DNA from: Bacteroidota bacterium | GTDB lineage: Bacteria > Bacteroidota > Bacteroidia > B-17B0 > Aurantibacillaceae | Direction: 5' to 3' | DNA length: 64,000 nucleotides | NCBI GenBank assembly: GCA_018267655.1 | Contig: JAFDYB010000009.1 | Location: forward strand, 43,354 to 107,353 | In this document: piece by piece, positions 45,201-53,494 of the stretch | How the letters are laid out: the number at the start of each line of letters is the position of its first letter | How positions within the stretch are numbered: the first letter of the stretch is position 1 | The notes under the pieces: model-generated | The model's input: only the letters and a program-made list of their open reading frames with translations | Told to the model about the DNA's origin: nothing | Database searches by the model: none | Translations under genes and position numbers: made by a program

Positions 45201-46000
45201 TTAATTTTTAATTTATTCTTAAAAAAATCTATTACTTTTCTAAGCCCAATTGGCATAGCAATATAGCATTTTCTATACATTTCTTCAAACAGTGACTCAA
45301 TAGGGCGCTTATCTACATTAATACTTATTCCTTCTTTTTCACATAACTTTACAGCGCCGCGCATCCATTTTCCGGCTGATAATGCTGTACAATAGTACGT
45401 AATAGGTCCGTGTACATATTTTATATTCGGAGTTGCTAATACACATAAAAAAGGATTAGGGAAATTATTAGATCGCTTTGAAGCTTCCATTTCAAATTGC
45501 CAAGGATTTTCGTCTGGATTTAAAAGACTCAATAAGACATTCTTATTCCATATTGCCGTTTGTAAGCATACTCGGTACTTTGCTCCTTTTTCTATAAATC
45601 CTAATTTTTGATTTTCTTTTAATAGTTGATGTGGCCATAGCTCATTATATTTAGCAGGAAAGGCTCCTAATTTAGTATAAGCAGCATCAATATTTTTCAT
45701 TGTAGTAATTATTTCAACTAAAAAATTAGTATCAACGGGTTTATAAATAAAATAATCTTCTAAAATAATGATGACGTATTTTTCAGGAATTTGTTTTAGA
45801 ATGATTTCCAATTCTTCCGACCAAGTACTTATTTTATTTGAAAAAATTTGTTTTACGCCTTCAAACTTAATAGAATTAGTGCCAAGATAAACCGGGAAAG
45901 GACAATCGCTCCAATATTTTTGAAAAAATAAAAAAAATGTTTGCCATACGTCGGCATATTTATCGCATGAAAGAATAAGTATGGCGGTGTTATTATTCAT
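45197..46000 (-). CDS. Putative glycosyltransferase of unassigned family
   Basis: A 267-aa protein. The start TAILILSCDKYADVWQTFFLFFQKYWSDCPFPVYLGTN looks like the first Rossmann-like strand and helix of a GT-A fold. YVIIILEDYFIYKP may carry the acidic metal residues (ED). WQFEMEASKRSN and YVHGPITYYCTALSAGKWMRGA are well-formed but belong to no family I can name. I recall similar proteins in Bacteroidota surface-glycan loci. It overlaps the neighbouring genes by 4 and 8 bases, so it is an integral part of the operon. Confidence 0.55.
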   Translation of the reverse strand: MNNNTAILILSCDKYADVWQTFFLFFQKYWSDCPFPVYLGTNSIKFEGVKQIFSNKISTWSEELEIILKQIPEKYVIIILEDYFIYKPVDTNFLVEIITTMKNIDAAYTKLGAFPAKYNELWPHQLLKENQKLGFIEKGAKYRVCLQTAIWNKNVLLSLLNPDENPWQFEMEASKRSNNFPNPFLCVLATPNIKYVHGPITYYCTALSAGKWMRGAVKLCEKEGISINVDKRPIESLFEEMYRKCYIAMPIGLRKVIDFFKNKLKIK

Positions 46001-46775
46001 TCTTTAATTTACAAAAAATATCAGCAGATGTTTCTGCATTACTATTAGTTAAGGCTTTAATTTGGTTAATTATTTCTGATGAAGATTGCCATTCGGTTAT
46101 TTCAACTAATCTTTCCTTATTAGGTATTACAAAAGAATAATTGCCTAAACTACTAATTTTATTAATACAGTCAATTGCTACGTGTGCCATTTCCGGTAAT
46201 GTAATTTCAAAAGAAATAAATTTAATTTGATGGCTTAGTCCTTTCAGCACCTCTTTTTCATAGCCTTCTACATCTATTTTTAAATAATCAGGTAAGAAAT
46301 ATTTTTGTATGATACTATCTAATGTAGTTACTTCAATTGTTTCTTCAGAATTCCACACTTCATTTTTAAATCGTTTACTTTCTGTAACGTTGTTTATCCA
46401 TTCTTTATTCATTGAAGCAAGCGTATGGGAAGATGACTTTTGAATAATAGCAGTAGATTCCTTCTCACCCATAGCTGATTTAATAAGTGTGAAGTTACGA
46501 TTATTTTTAAAGCGTTTTTCTAAAACAGCCTGACAAAAGGCTTGAGGCTCTATTCCTACAACGCTTGCACCGCTATTTAAAAACACTTGAGAGTAATTAC
46601 CAACATTTGCACCTACATCAATTATTTTCATATTTGATGTGATAAAACCTGAATAAAATTTTTGAATGGGTTGAAGCAATATCAATTCATTTTTTTTTAT
46701 AGACCAAAATTCTAAAAGATGATCTTTTTTAATAAGTTTAAATGCAATACGCAGTATTTTTTTTAAAAAATTCAT
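45993..46775 (-). CDS. FkbM family methyltransferase
   Basis: A 260-aa protein. The SAM site is MKIIDVGANVGNYSQVFLNSGASVVGIEPQ (about residues 49-78), and the FkbM block is YFLPDYLKIDVEGYEKEVLKGL. It differs enough from the 43405 and 46772 copies to have its own target hydroxyl. It overlaps the downstream gene by 8 bases and the upstream FkbM gene by 4. Confidence 0.85.
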   Translation of the reverse strand: MNFLKKILRIAFKLIKKDHLLEFWSIKKNELILLQPIQKFYSGFITSNMKIIDVGANVGNYSQVFLNSGASVVGIEPQAFCQAVLEKRFKNNRNFTLIKSAMGEKESTAIIQKSSSHTLASMNKEWINNVTESKRFKNEVWNSEETIEVTTLDSIIQKYFLPDYLKIDVEGYEKEVLKGLSHQIKFISFEITLPEMAHVAIDCINKISSLGNYSFVIPNKERLVEITEWQSSSEIINQIKALTNSNAETSADIFCKLKNE

Positions 46776-47521
46776 GTTATGTAAGAGGTATTTATATATA
46801 AAGCGTCATATTCTGTAATTATTATTCCACGCTTTCGATAAGTAACAATTATATCCAATAATTTAAAATTATTTTTCCGTAATACTTCATCTATTTCAAA
46901 ATATTGGCAACCATTTTTATATAATTCATGATTTGCCATTTCAATCAACACAAATTTGGTTTTTTTTAGTGTTTTTTCTTCACCTTTTATCACTTTTAAT
47001 TCGTGCCCTTGCGTATCAATTTTTAATAAAAGTACTTTTTCAATATTCGAGCATTCATCAAGAGGTATAGCTGGTACCGACAATTTATTTTTTAATTTTA
47101 TCTCATTATTATACTCTTCAATATCCATAGTAAAAGTATTAACTTCATTAAGCGAAGATGATACAGCATTATGGGTAATATAAAAATTAAGAGTTTCATT
47201 TCTGTCAGAAATAGCAAAATTTAGAACTTCGATATTATTAAATTTAGAACATTTTTTCTTAGTAATTGGAAGGATTTCCGAATTGGCTTCAAATGCTATA
47301 ATTTTAGTTTTTGGAAAAGCTTTAGAAAATTGAATGGCGGTCTCGCCATCAAATGCTCCAATGTCAATAATTACTCCTTCGTGATTTTCATCATACTTTT
47401 TTATTGCTCTAATAGCTCTAATAATATTTTCATTACTACCAGTTAAATAATTGTCTTTTATTAAAATTCTCTTTTCGCTGGAAGATGTTTGAAATATTTT
47501 TTGAAATATTTTTTTTATCAA
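46772..47521 (-). CDS. FkbM family methyltransferase
   Basis: A 249-aa protein. The SAM site is GVIIDIGAFDGETAIQFSKAFPKTKIIAFEAN (about residues 49-80), and the FkbM block is VLLLKIDTQGHELKVIKGEEKTLKK. IDTQGHE is the DxxGxE form usual in this family. It is the third FkbM gene of the operon, adjacent to the second, with 4-base overlaps on both sides. Confidence 0.85.
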   Translation of the reverse strand: MIKKIFQKIFQTSSSEKRILIKDNYLTGSNENIIRAIRAIKKYDENHEGVIIDIGAFDGETAIQFSKAFPKTKIIAFEANSEILPITKKKCSKFNNIEVLNFAISDRNETLNFYITHNAVSSSLNEVNTFTMDIEEYNNEIKLKNKLSVPAIPLDECSNIEKVLLLKIDTQGHELKVIKGEEKTLKKTKFVLIEMANHELYKNGCQYFEIDEVLRKNNFKLLDIIVTYRKRGIIITEYDALYINTSYIT

Positions 47522-48537
47522 AACTTATATCTTTTTAATGGTATATTTTTAAAAATAAAAATCACTCTGTAAAATAACGAAATAAATTTATCATTTCTAC
47601 ACAAAGAATTTCTATATATTTTAAGACACTTCACCCCTTTGCTTGCAAAATGCGTACAAACTTCAAACCAAATAACAGCAATGGATTTATCTAAAGCTTC
47701 CTTTGTAACTAATGATTGAAAAAACAAGTTAGATTTTAGTTTAATTAACCATGCTTCAATTTTTATCAAGTGATTTTCTGTGTATTCAAATTGGTTGTAA
47801 AATAATTTCTTATGTAATTCCAATTCTTCATCAGTAAAGTGCAACTGAATAGAGTTGAAGAAATTATCTTGTGTTTTAAAAATTGAATTCTCTTGTTCTA
47901 TGCTATGTTTACTCGACACTTGATGAGAGTGGTTTTCATAATAAAGTAAGGGCTCTTGCAAAATAGCAAAATCAGTTACTGACATTAACTTAATCCATAA
48001 ATTATAATCTTCGGCATGTTTATAATTCTGGTCGTATAATATTTTATTTTCTTTTAAAGCAGAGGCTCTAAACATTACTGTTGGGTGATAAAAAGCATTA
48101 TCGAAAATTAAGCGTGCCTTTAAATCGTTAGATGTGAGTTGTTTGTTTTTGTATATTTTATATTTAATAGTATCATTTATAAAAGTGCCCAATACACCAA
48201 TAGTTGGGTGCGTTTCTAAAAAATTAACTTGCTTTTCAATTCTTTTTGGATAGCTAATATCATCGGCATCCATGCGGGCAATGTATTTTCCTTTTGCCTC
48301 ATTAATACCAATATTTAATGAATAAATTAAGCCCTTATTTTCTTTGTTTTCAATTAATTTAATTTGTTTATCTGAATAGTTTTTAATAATTGTATTTGAA
48401 TTATCAGTACTTCCATCGTCAATTATAATAAATTCAAAAGTTGAATACGTTTGCATTAGCATACTATCAATTGCTCGCTTTAAGAACAACTCTGCGTTAT
48501 ACACAGGCATTATTACAGAGACTAAAGGATATTCCAT
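47518..48537 (-). CDS. Glycosyltransferase family 2
   Basis: A 339-aa GT-A enzyme. VSVIMPVYNAELFLKRAIDSMLMQTYSTFEFIIIDDGSTDNS is the GT2 signature, and MDADD (about residues 89-93) gives the DxD metal site. HAEDYNLWIKLM holds the catalytic-base ED. It is similar in type to the GT2 at 40443 but with a longer C-terminal part. It overlaps the fucosyltransferase-like gene by 16 bases. Confidence 0.9.
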   Translation of the reverse strand: MEYPLVSVIMPVYNAELFLKRAIDSMLMQTYSTFEFIIIDDGSTDNSNTIIKNYSDKQIKLIENKENKGLIYSLNIGINEAKGKYIARMDADDISYPKRIEKQVNFLETHPTIGVLGTFINDTIKYKIYKNKQLTSNDLKARLIFDNAFYHPTVMFRASALKENKILYDQNYKHAEDYNLWIKLMSVTDFAILQEPLLYYENHSHQVSSKHSIEQENSIFKTQDNFFNSIQLHFTDEELELHKKLFYNQFEYTENHLIKIEAWLIKLKSNLFFQSLVTKEALDKSIAVIWFEVCTHFASKGVKCLKIYRNSLCRNDKFISLFYRVIFIFKNIPLKRYKF

Positions 48538-49364
48538 GTTTTAGGATATAAAGTTCCTATAAATTTTTCATTATGCTTATTAAACCATTTGTTTGGAGCA
48601 ACTACTATTTTTTGTTCATTATTATTTAACCAAGCGCTCCACCATGAGTATGTGCTATTTGCAATAATATTATGATTACAATACGACATAAGCATTAGGT
48701 CTTCGTAATCGGGAGAGTTGCTATTTTCGATAAATATAAATTCTTCATTAAATGTAAAATTATTTTTACACCACATTATATCATCTGAAAACACAAACAA
48801 AGTTAAAGGCGCATCTCCCATTTTATTTTTCATAAAAGAAACAGCATTTTTATAATACTCGATTTCTAAATTACAATATATTTCTGCATAAGTTGCTTGA
48901 TAGTCACCACGCCTAATATGTAGGCTTACTGAATTTTCTTTTGACAGAATTAAATTTTTATACTCTTCACTTGCTTTTGTTAATTTCCTATTTAAGGTTA
49001 ATTGCCTTTTAATTTCTAACTCTATTGATTCAAAATATTTATAGGACTGGAAATAACCAATTATGTATGCAGGGGATTTTACATTAAAAATATTACTATT
49101 AAACAAAGGTGAATTTTCCGTATAGATATTTTTTTTTGATTTATATAGTCTAAGTTTTCTAAAAAAAGAATTTGATTTTTTAAGTGAAAAATCAGTTATA
49201 GAAAAAGCATCTAAATAAAATTTACGATAAGTACTTTCTTTATTGTTGCTTTTGTAAAACGAAGTATCCAATTCAACATTTTTTCCTCTCTTTTTTAACG
49301 CTATGGCTAGTGCTAGCTGAAAGAGTTGATTTCCAATACCGCCTTGTATTTTTACAAAGATCAT
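48522..49364 (-). CDS. Alpha-1,2-fucosyltransferase-like protein (GT11)
   Basis: A 280-aa protein. The start MIFVKIQGGIGNQLFQLALAIAL is the GT11 N-terminal motif, and VSLHIRRGDYQ (about residues 148-158) is the HxRRGDY signature that binds GDP-sugar. NHNIIANSTYSWWSAWLN is the third conserved block. GT11 enzymes transfer L-fucose from GDP-fucose in alpha-1,2 linkage. It implies that the glycan carries fucose or a related sugar; no GDP-fucose synthesis genes are in this window. Length is normal. Confidence 0.88.
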   Translation of the reverse strand: MIFVKIQGGIGNQLFQLALAIALKKRGKNVELDTSFYKSNNKESTYRKFYLDAFSITDFSLKKSNSFFRKLRLYKSKKNIYTENSPLFNSNIFNVKSPAYIIGYFQSYKYFESIELEIKRQLTLNRKLTKASEEYKNLILSKENSVSLHIRRGDYQATYAEIYCNLEIEYYKNAVSFMKNKMGDAPLTLFVFSDDIMWCKNNFTFNEEFIFIENSNSPDYEDLMLMSYCNHNIIANSTYSWWSAWLNNNEQKIVVAPNKWFNKHNEKFIGTLYPKTWNIL

Positions 49365-50044
49365 ATTTTTTTTGCAATAATATGAAACCCAAAATTTAGT
49401 AATTCATCAGAACTATTTTTTTGCTGAGTAAATTTAAACAACATTTTAGAAACAATCTTTATAGCTATGTTTTGAATAAAATTTGGTTTTTGTTTTAGAT
49501 ATTGTTCGGCAATAAAAGGCATTCTATTTATTTCTTGATGAATGTATTTAAAATAATCGCCATTTGTTTCAATGCATTCAATTTTAAAATTATTTTCGGC
49601 TAAATGTTTTTCATAAAAAAACCGATTAAACCCTGAGTAATAATGGTGTGGCGCAAAATGAGTCATACTACAAAATGGTGCGGTAAGAATTAGTGTTCCA
49701 TCTTTTTTAAGTAATCTGCCAAATTCTTTTATTGCTAAAATTGGGTTGGATATATGTTCAAATACTTCCGTACATAATATTGCATCGAAGCTTTCGTTGG
49801 GTTCGGGGATTGAAATTATATCTGAAACAATATCTAATTTTCCATAATCCCATTTAGGCATTTGAAGTCCGTTATTTGAATCTGAAGGTATGTATTGGGC
49901 GAAGTCTTGCGAAACGTAATTAAGGTGTGAACAAAATTTTTTGTATTGCTGCTCGCCGGCACCAGCATCTAAAATTCTTAATCCTTTTGGTAAAGATGTT
50001 AATTTTGTTTCAACCCAATTTATTCTTATTTGTTCGTTACTCAT
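49361..50044 (-). CDS. Class I SAM-dependent methyltransferase
   Basis: The start is set at ATG 50044 (MSNEQIRINW); a frame start at 50071 would overlap the upstream gene by 22 bases. About 227 aa. Motif I is LRILDAGAGEQQYKKFC, the acidic motif is near YGKLDIVSD, and FDAILCTEVFEHISNPILAIKEFGRLLKKDGTLILTAPFCS is the Methyltransf_11 core. It likely methylates a sugar or the end of the glycan chain. It overlaps the fucosyltransferase-like gene by 4 bases. Confidence 0.82.
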   Translation of the reverse strand: MSNEQIRINWVETKLTSLPKGLRILDAGAGEQQYKKFCSHLNYVSQDFAQYIPSDSNNGLQMPKWDYGKLDIVSDIISIPEPNESFDAILCTEVFEHISNPILAIKEFGRLLKKDGTLILTAPFCSMTHFAPHHYYSGFNRFFYEKHLAENNFKIECIETNGDYFKYIHQEINRMPFIAEQYLKQKPNFIQNIAIKIVSKMLFKFTQQKNSSDELLNFGFHIIAKKI

Positions 50045-50049
50045 AATTT

Positions 50050-50793
50050 TTATTTTGTAAACCAAAAACAACCACAGCCATAATTTTGTTTTTCGAGTAA
50101 TGTTTTGTTTGGATTTTTAACTATTCCTCCATCAGCTTCTTGTTCAGGAATTAAAGAAAACTCTTTTAATTTTAATCCGTAAGAAAGCATTTCCGTTTCA
50201 ATTTGTTCCTTAGTATAAATTCTGTGCGCATTAAAAATTATTTTTGCTTCATGCGCAATAGGTACTACAAAAAGTAAATTTCCATTTTGTTTTAAAACAC
50301 GTGCCAACTCTTTCATAGCAATTAAGTCGCCGTCATAATTTAAAGTGTCTCCATATCTGCCTAAACCTATATGTTCAACAGTATGCATACATGATAAAGA
50401 TTCAATAGAATTATCATCAAAATTTAATTTAGTTAAATCTTGTGCTTCGCTCGATAAATTTGATAACGAAATTTTTGCAGGACGATAATCATAGAATTTA
50501 ATAGGAATAAAGGCTGAAACAATGCTACAGAAATGGAGTGTTGATGAAATATCTATATGTGATTTTGGTTTAGTCTCATTTAAAACTCTTGCTGCCCATG
50601 CCGGGTGATAAATGTAATGTCTATCAAAATCTGTGTTGGCGCTATTATCGCTTAGTTGCGCTACGATATTTTTTTTTGAAAGATGAAATCGTTTTTTAGT
50701 TTCCTTTTCTAGGGAAACAAATCTTTCATAAACCGGTAAAATGTTTTTCAGTGATCTTTTGTATTTTAAGTGTTCATTTAATCGCTGTATCAT
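50050..50793 (-). CDS. DUF268 family protein (methyltransferase-like)
   Basis: A 247-aa protein. The blocks HPAWAARVLNETKPKSHIDISSTLHFCSIVSAF, LSCMHTVEHIGLGRYGDTLNYDGDLIAMKELARVLKQNGNLLFVVPIA and the C-terminal YGCGCFWFTK are the DUF268 pattern. The middle part resembles the late strands of class I methyltransferases (VEHIGLGRYGD), so activity on a sugar is plausible but unproven. It lies in the operon between two methyltransferase-like genes, overlapping the upstream one by 4 bases. Confidence 0.75.
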   Translation of the reverse strand: MIQRLNEHLKYKRSLKNILPVYERFVSLEKETKKRFHLSKKNIVAQLSDNSANTDFDRHYIYHPAWAARVLNETKPKSHIDISSTLHFCSIVSAFIPIKFYDYRPAKISLSNLSSEAQDLTKLNFDDNSIESLSCMHTVEHIGLGRYGDTLNYDGDLIAMKELARVLKQNGNLLFVVPIAHEAKIIFNAHRIYTKEQIETEMLSYGLKLKEFSLIPEQEADGGIVKNPNKTLLEKQNYGCGCFWFTK

Positions 50794-51443
50794 TTTTTAA
50801 TAATTCTTTTTAATTTCGATAGATAACTTGGCTTCTCAGTTGGTGATGGATATCTGTTTTTGAAATTTTTCTTCCAGTCACTATCTAAAATATATTTATA
50901 TTCTTTAGGACAAGAGATAATTGTATCGTCAATCAATGTTGTATAATGATTAGGGAAATTTATTTTTAATTTATAAAATATTTCATCTATTCCAGGCCAA
51001 TCATCTGCCCTATGTCCTTCTGGTGGTGGACCTAAAAAGAAGCGTGCATCATCAATTAAAATTATACTGTTTTGATGTTTTTTAATTATTTCGATTTCAT
51101 CAATAATAGGACATTCATTTTCTTTTCCTCCAGTTTCTTCTCCCGAATAATGACCGTCTAACCAAAAAATAGTCCCATCAGAAATAGTTGAAACAATTTT
51201 TTTTAATTCTACTCTGCTATCGCCGACAATAAATTGTATGTTTTTAGGGCAGTTTTTTGTGTTAGCTGCGTTTTCGCTAAACTCTTTATTAATTTCAATT
51301 GTATAACAGTTGTTAAACAATGAAGCCGCCCAAATTATTGTCCTTCCCGAAAAAGTGCCTGTTTCAACAAAATTTTGGTATCCTGTTTTTTCAGCAAATA
51401 ATTTTAAAAGTTCTTTTGGTATGCCTAAATATATATAGCCCAT
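50790..51443 (-). CDS. Methyltransferase-like protein
   Basis: A 217-aa protein. The segment NFVETGTFSGRTIIWAASLFNNCYTIEINKEFSENA is a SAM-site motif I/II pair (ETGTFSG in place of DxGxGxG). GTIFWLDGHYSGEETGGKENECPIIDEIEII holds the metal or catalytic acid region seen in TylF/Methyltransf_24-type proteins. It has no signal peptide. It is 8 bases from the wzt stop-to-start junction. Substrate unknown. Confidence 0.7.
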   Translation of the reverse strand: MGYIYLGIPKELLKLFAEKTGYQNFVETGTFSGRTIIWAASLFNNCYTIEINKEFSENAANTKNCPKNIQFIVGDSRVELKKIVSTISDGTIFWLDGHYSGEETGGKENECPIIDEIEIIKKHQNSIILIDDARFFLGPPPEGHRADDWPGIDEIFYKLKINFPNHYTTLIDDTIISCPKEYKYILDSDWKKNFKNRYPSPTEKPSYLSKLKRIIKK

Positions 51444-51451
51444 TTCAATTT

Positions 51452-52648
51452 TTAATTAATTTCAGTTAACGTGTATTTCATTTGATTTAAAACTAATCCA
51501 GCGTCAGTTCTTAACGCAACTTCTTTTTCAACAAAAGTTTCAAACTCAATCGTTAAAGCGCTATCAATATATTGCAATACCTGTTCTCTCGACGATAAAC
51601 CTATATGCAGTTTATATTGCCCTGATGTAAAATAAATTAAATCCTCACTAAACACTATTGAGTATTTACCGGGTTTAATATTTGTTGGACTGCTCCACGA
51701 AGTTCGTATAGGAATGTTTTCAGCGTTCGACATGCCTAATGCAATAATAAAATGGGGTACGAATTCTTTTACAGTAAAGATAATTTCAACTTTCCAATTA
51801 TTTGAGATTTGCAAAATATTTTTTGCCTTATCTACACTACGTACTTCTGCATAATTTACATAAGCTGCCGAATTAAGTTCTTTTATTGCTTTATAAATTA
51901 TTGAAGTGGCAGAATGATCGTTTAAGTATTTATCAATGGCAACTTTTGTATTATCAAAACAGATGAGTTTTCCTTGTTGAAGCAATACCGATTTTGAGCA
52001 TAAATTTTTTAATACCCCCATATTATGGCTCACAAACAAAATTGTTCTTCCGCTTTTGCTTATATCTCCCATTTTTCCCATACACTTTTTCTGAAATTCA
52101 GAATCGCCAACAGCAAGCACTTCGTCAATAATTAAAATTTCATTCTCTAAAAATGCGGCAACAGCAAAAGCTAAACGTAGTTGCATGCCACTGCTGTAGT
52201 GTTTAAGTGGTGTATCAATAAATTTTTCAACTCCTGCAAAATTAACAATGGCGTCAAAATTTTTTTGTATTTCGGCACGACGCATGCCTAAAATACTGCC
52301 ATTCATAAAAATATTTTCTCGTCCGCTAAGCTCCGGATGAAAACCTGTACCAACTTCTAATAAACTGGCTATTCGTCCTCGCGAAATTATTTTGCCACTT
52401 GTAGGCGGTGTAATTTTAGAAAGTATTTTTAACAAGGTAGATTTTCCTGCGCCGTTTTTGCCAATAATACCAACAGTGTCGCCCGGCATCACATCAAAAC
52501 TAACATCTTTTAATACCCAAAAATCTTCTTTAGAATTTTTGTTTTTAAAAATATTTCCAATAGAATCGCGCAAACTTAAATAAGGTTGTTGCTCGTGATT
52601 AATACGAAATTTTTTACTAATGTTTTGTATTTCTAAAATGGGTTTCAT
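51452..52648 (-). CDS. ABC transporter ATPase of polysaccharide export (Wzt-like)
   Basis: A 398-aa protein. The ABC domain (about 1-235) has Walker A GIIGKNGAGKSTLLK, signature LKHYSSGMQLRLAFAVA and Walker B ILIIDEVLAVGD followed by the H-loop SHN. The added C-terminal domain of about 150 aa (residues 245-398) is a Wzt-C-type beta sandwich, which in O-antigen exporters recognises the modified non-reducing end of the chain. Its presence, with the many methyltransferases, fits export gated by a terminal methyl cap. wzm follows upstream with no gap. Confidence 0.92.
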   Translation of the reverse strand: MKPILEIQNISKKFRINHEQQPYLSLRDSIGNIFKNKNSKEDFWVLKDVSFDVMPGDTVGIIGKNGAGKSTLLKILSKITPPTSGKIISRGRIASLLEVGTGFHPELSGRENIFMNGSILGMRRAEIQKNFDAIVNFAGVEKFIDTPLKHYSSGMQLRLAFAVAAFLENEILIIDEVLAVGDSEFQKKCMGKMGDISKSGRTILFVSHNMGVLKNLCSKSVLLQQGKLICFDNTKVAIDKYLNDHSATSIIYKAIKELNSAAYVNYAEVRSVDKAKNILQISNNWKVEIIFTVKEFVPHFIIALGMSNAENIPIRTSWSSPTNIKPGKYSIVFSEDLIYFTSGQYKLHIGLSSREQVLQYIDSALTIEFETFVEKEVALRTDAGLVLNQMKYTLTEIN

Positions 52649-53467
52649 TTAGGCTAAATCAGCAAAATAACTTTCGGTTTTTCTAAAATAAACTACTCCA
52701 AATGTAAATAATAACAAGGAAATAATTAAACTGCTATATATCGAATTTACATTGATAGTAGCATTATTAACACTTGCCCTAAAAAATTCTATTGGTGCAT
52801 TCATAGGGTTTAATTGCAATACAAATTGAAATAACTTATTATCGTTTATTTTTATAGGATAAATAACCGGCGTTGCAAATAATAATGCTTGAATAAAAAA
52901 AGGTAAGATGTATCTAAAATCACGATACTTAACATTTACAGCCGCTAAAAATACACCCAAGCCAAAAGTGGCAATGGCAGCTAGCAATACAGCTAAAGGC
53001 ACAAAAATTATTGCTGATAAATTAAACGAGCAGTTGTAGTAATATAACACAGGAATAAACACTACAAACGCCATTAAAAAATCTACAATAGAAACTAAAA
53101 TAGATGAAATTGGAATAATTAATCTCGGAAAATAAATTTTCTTGATAATATTAGCATTGCTTACCATGCTGTTTCCGGCGTTTGACAAGCCACTCGAAAA
53201 AATATTCCACAATAAAAAACCACTTAAAGCAAACACGGGGTAAGGTAATTGTAAATCTGAATTATTAGAAATTAATTTACCAAAACCAAGCGTAAACAAT
53301 GCTGTCATTACAACGGGCTGAAAAACAGCCCACAATACGCCCAAAGCCGTTTGTTTGTATTTTACTTTTATATCGCGCCAAGTAAAAAAATAAAACAACT
53401 CACGGTATGCCCACAACTCACGCAAGCCCAAACTAAATTTATTTTGTGGTTTTATTTCAAATTCCAT
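52649..53467 (-). CDS. ABC-2 type polysaccharide export permease (Wzm-like)
   Basis: A 272-aa protein with six predicted membrane segments. The N-terminal FTWRDIKVKYKQTALGVLWAVFQPVVMTALFTLGFGKL is the conserved ABC2 permease entrance motif. It pairs with the Wzt-like ATPase encoded directly downstream, with the wzt ATG adjacent to its stop codon. Together they should move an undecaprenyl-linked glycan across the inner membrane. Confidence 0.92.
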   Translation of the reverse strand: MEFEIKPQNKFSLGLRELWAYRELFYFFTWRDIKVKYKQTALGVLWAVFQPVVMTALFTLGFGKLISNNSDLQLPYPVFALSGFLLWNIFSSGLSNAGNSMVSNANIIKKIYFPRLIIPISSILVSIVDFLMAFVVFIPVLYYYNCSFNLSAIIFVPLAVLLAAIATFGLGVFLAAVNVKYRDFRYILPFFIQALLFATPVIYPIKINDNKLFQFVLQLNPMNAPIEFFRASVNNATINVNSIYSSLIISLLLFTFGVVYFRKTESYFADLA

Positions 53468-53494
53468 TTTTTACTATTAGCAAAGTTAATTTTA

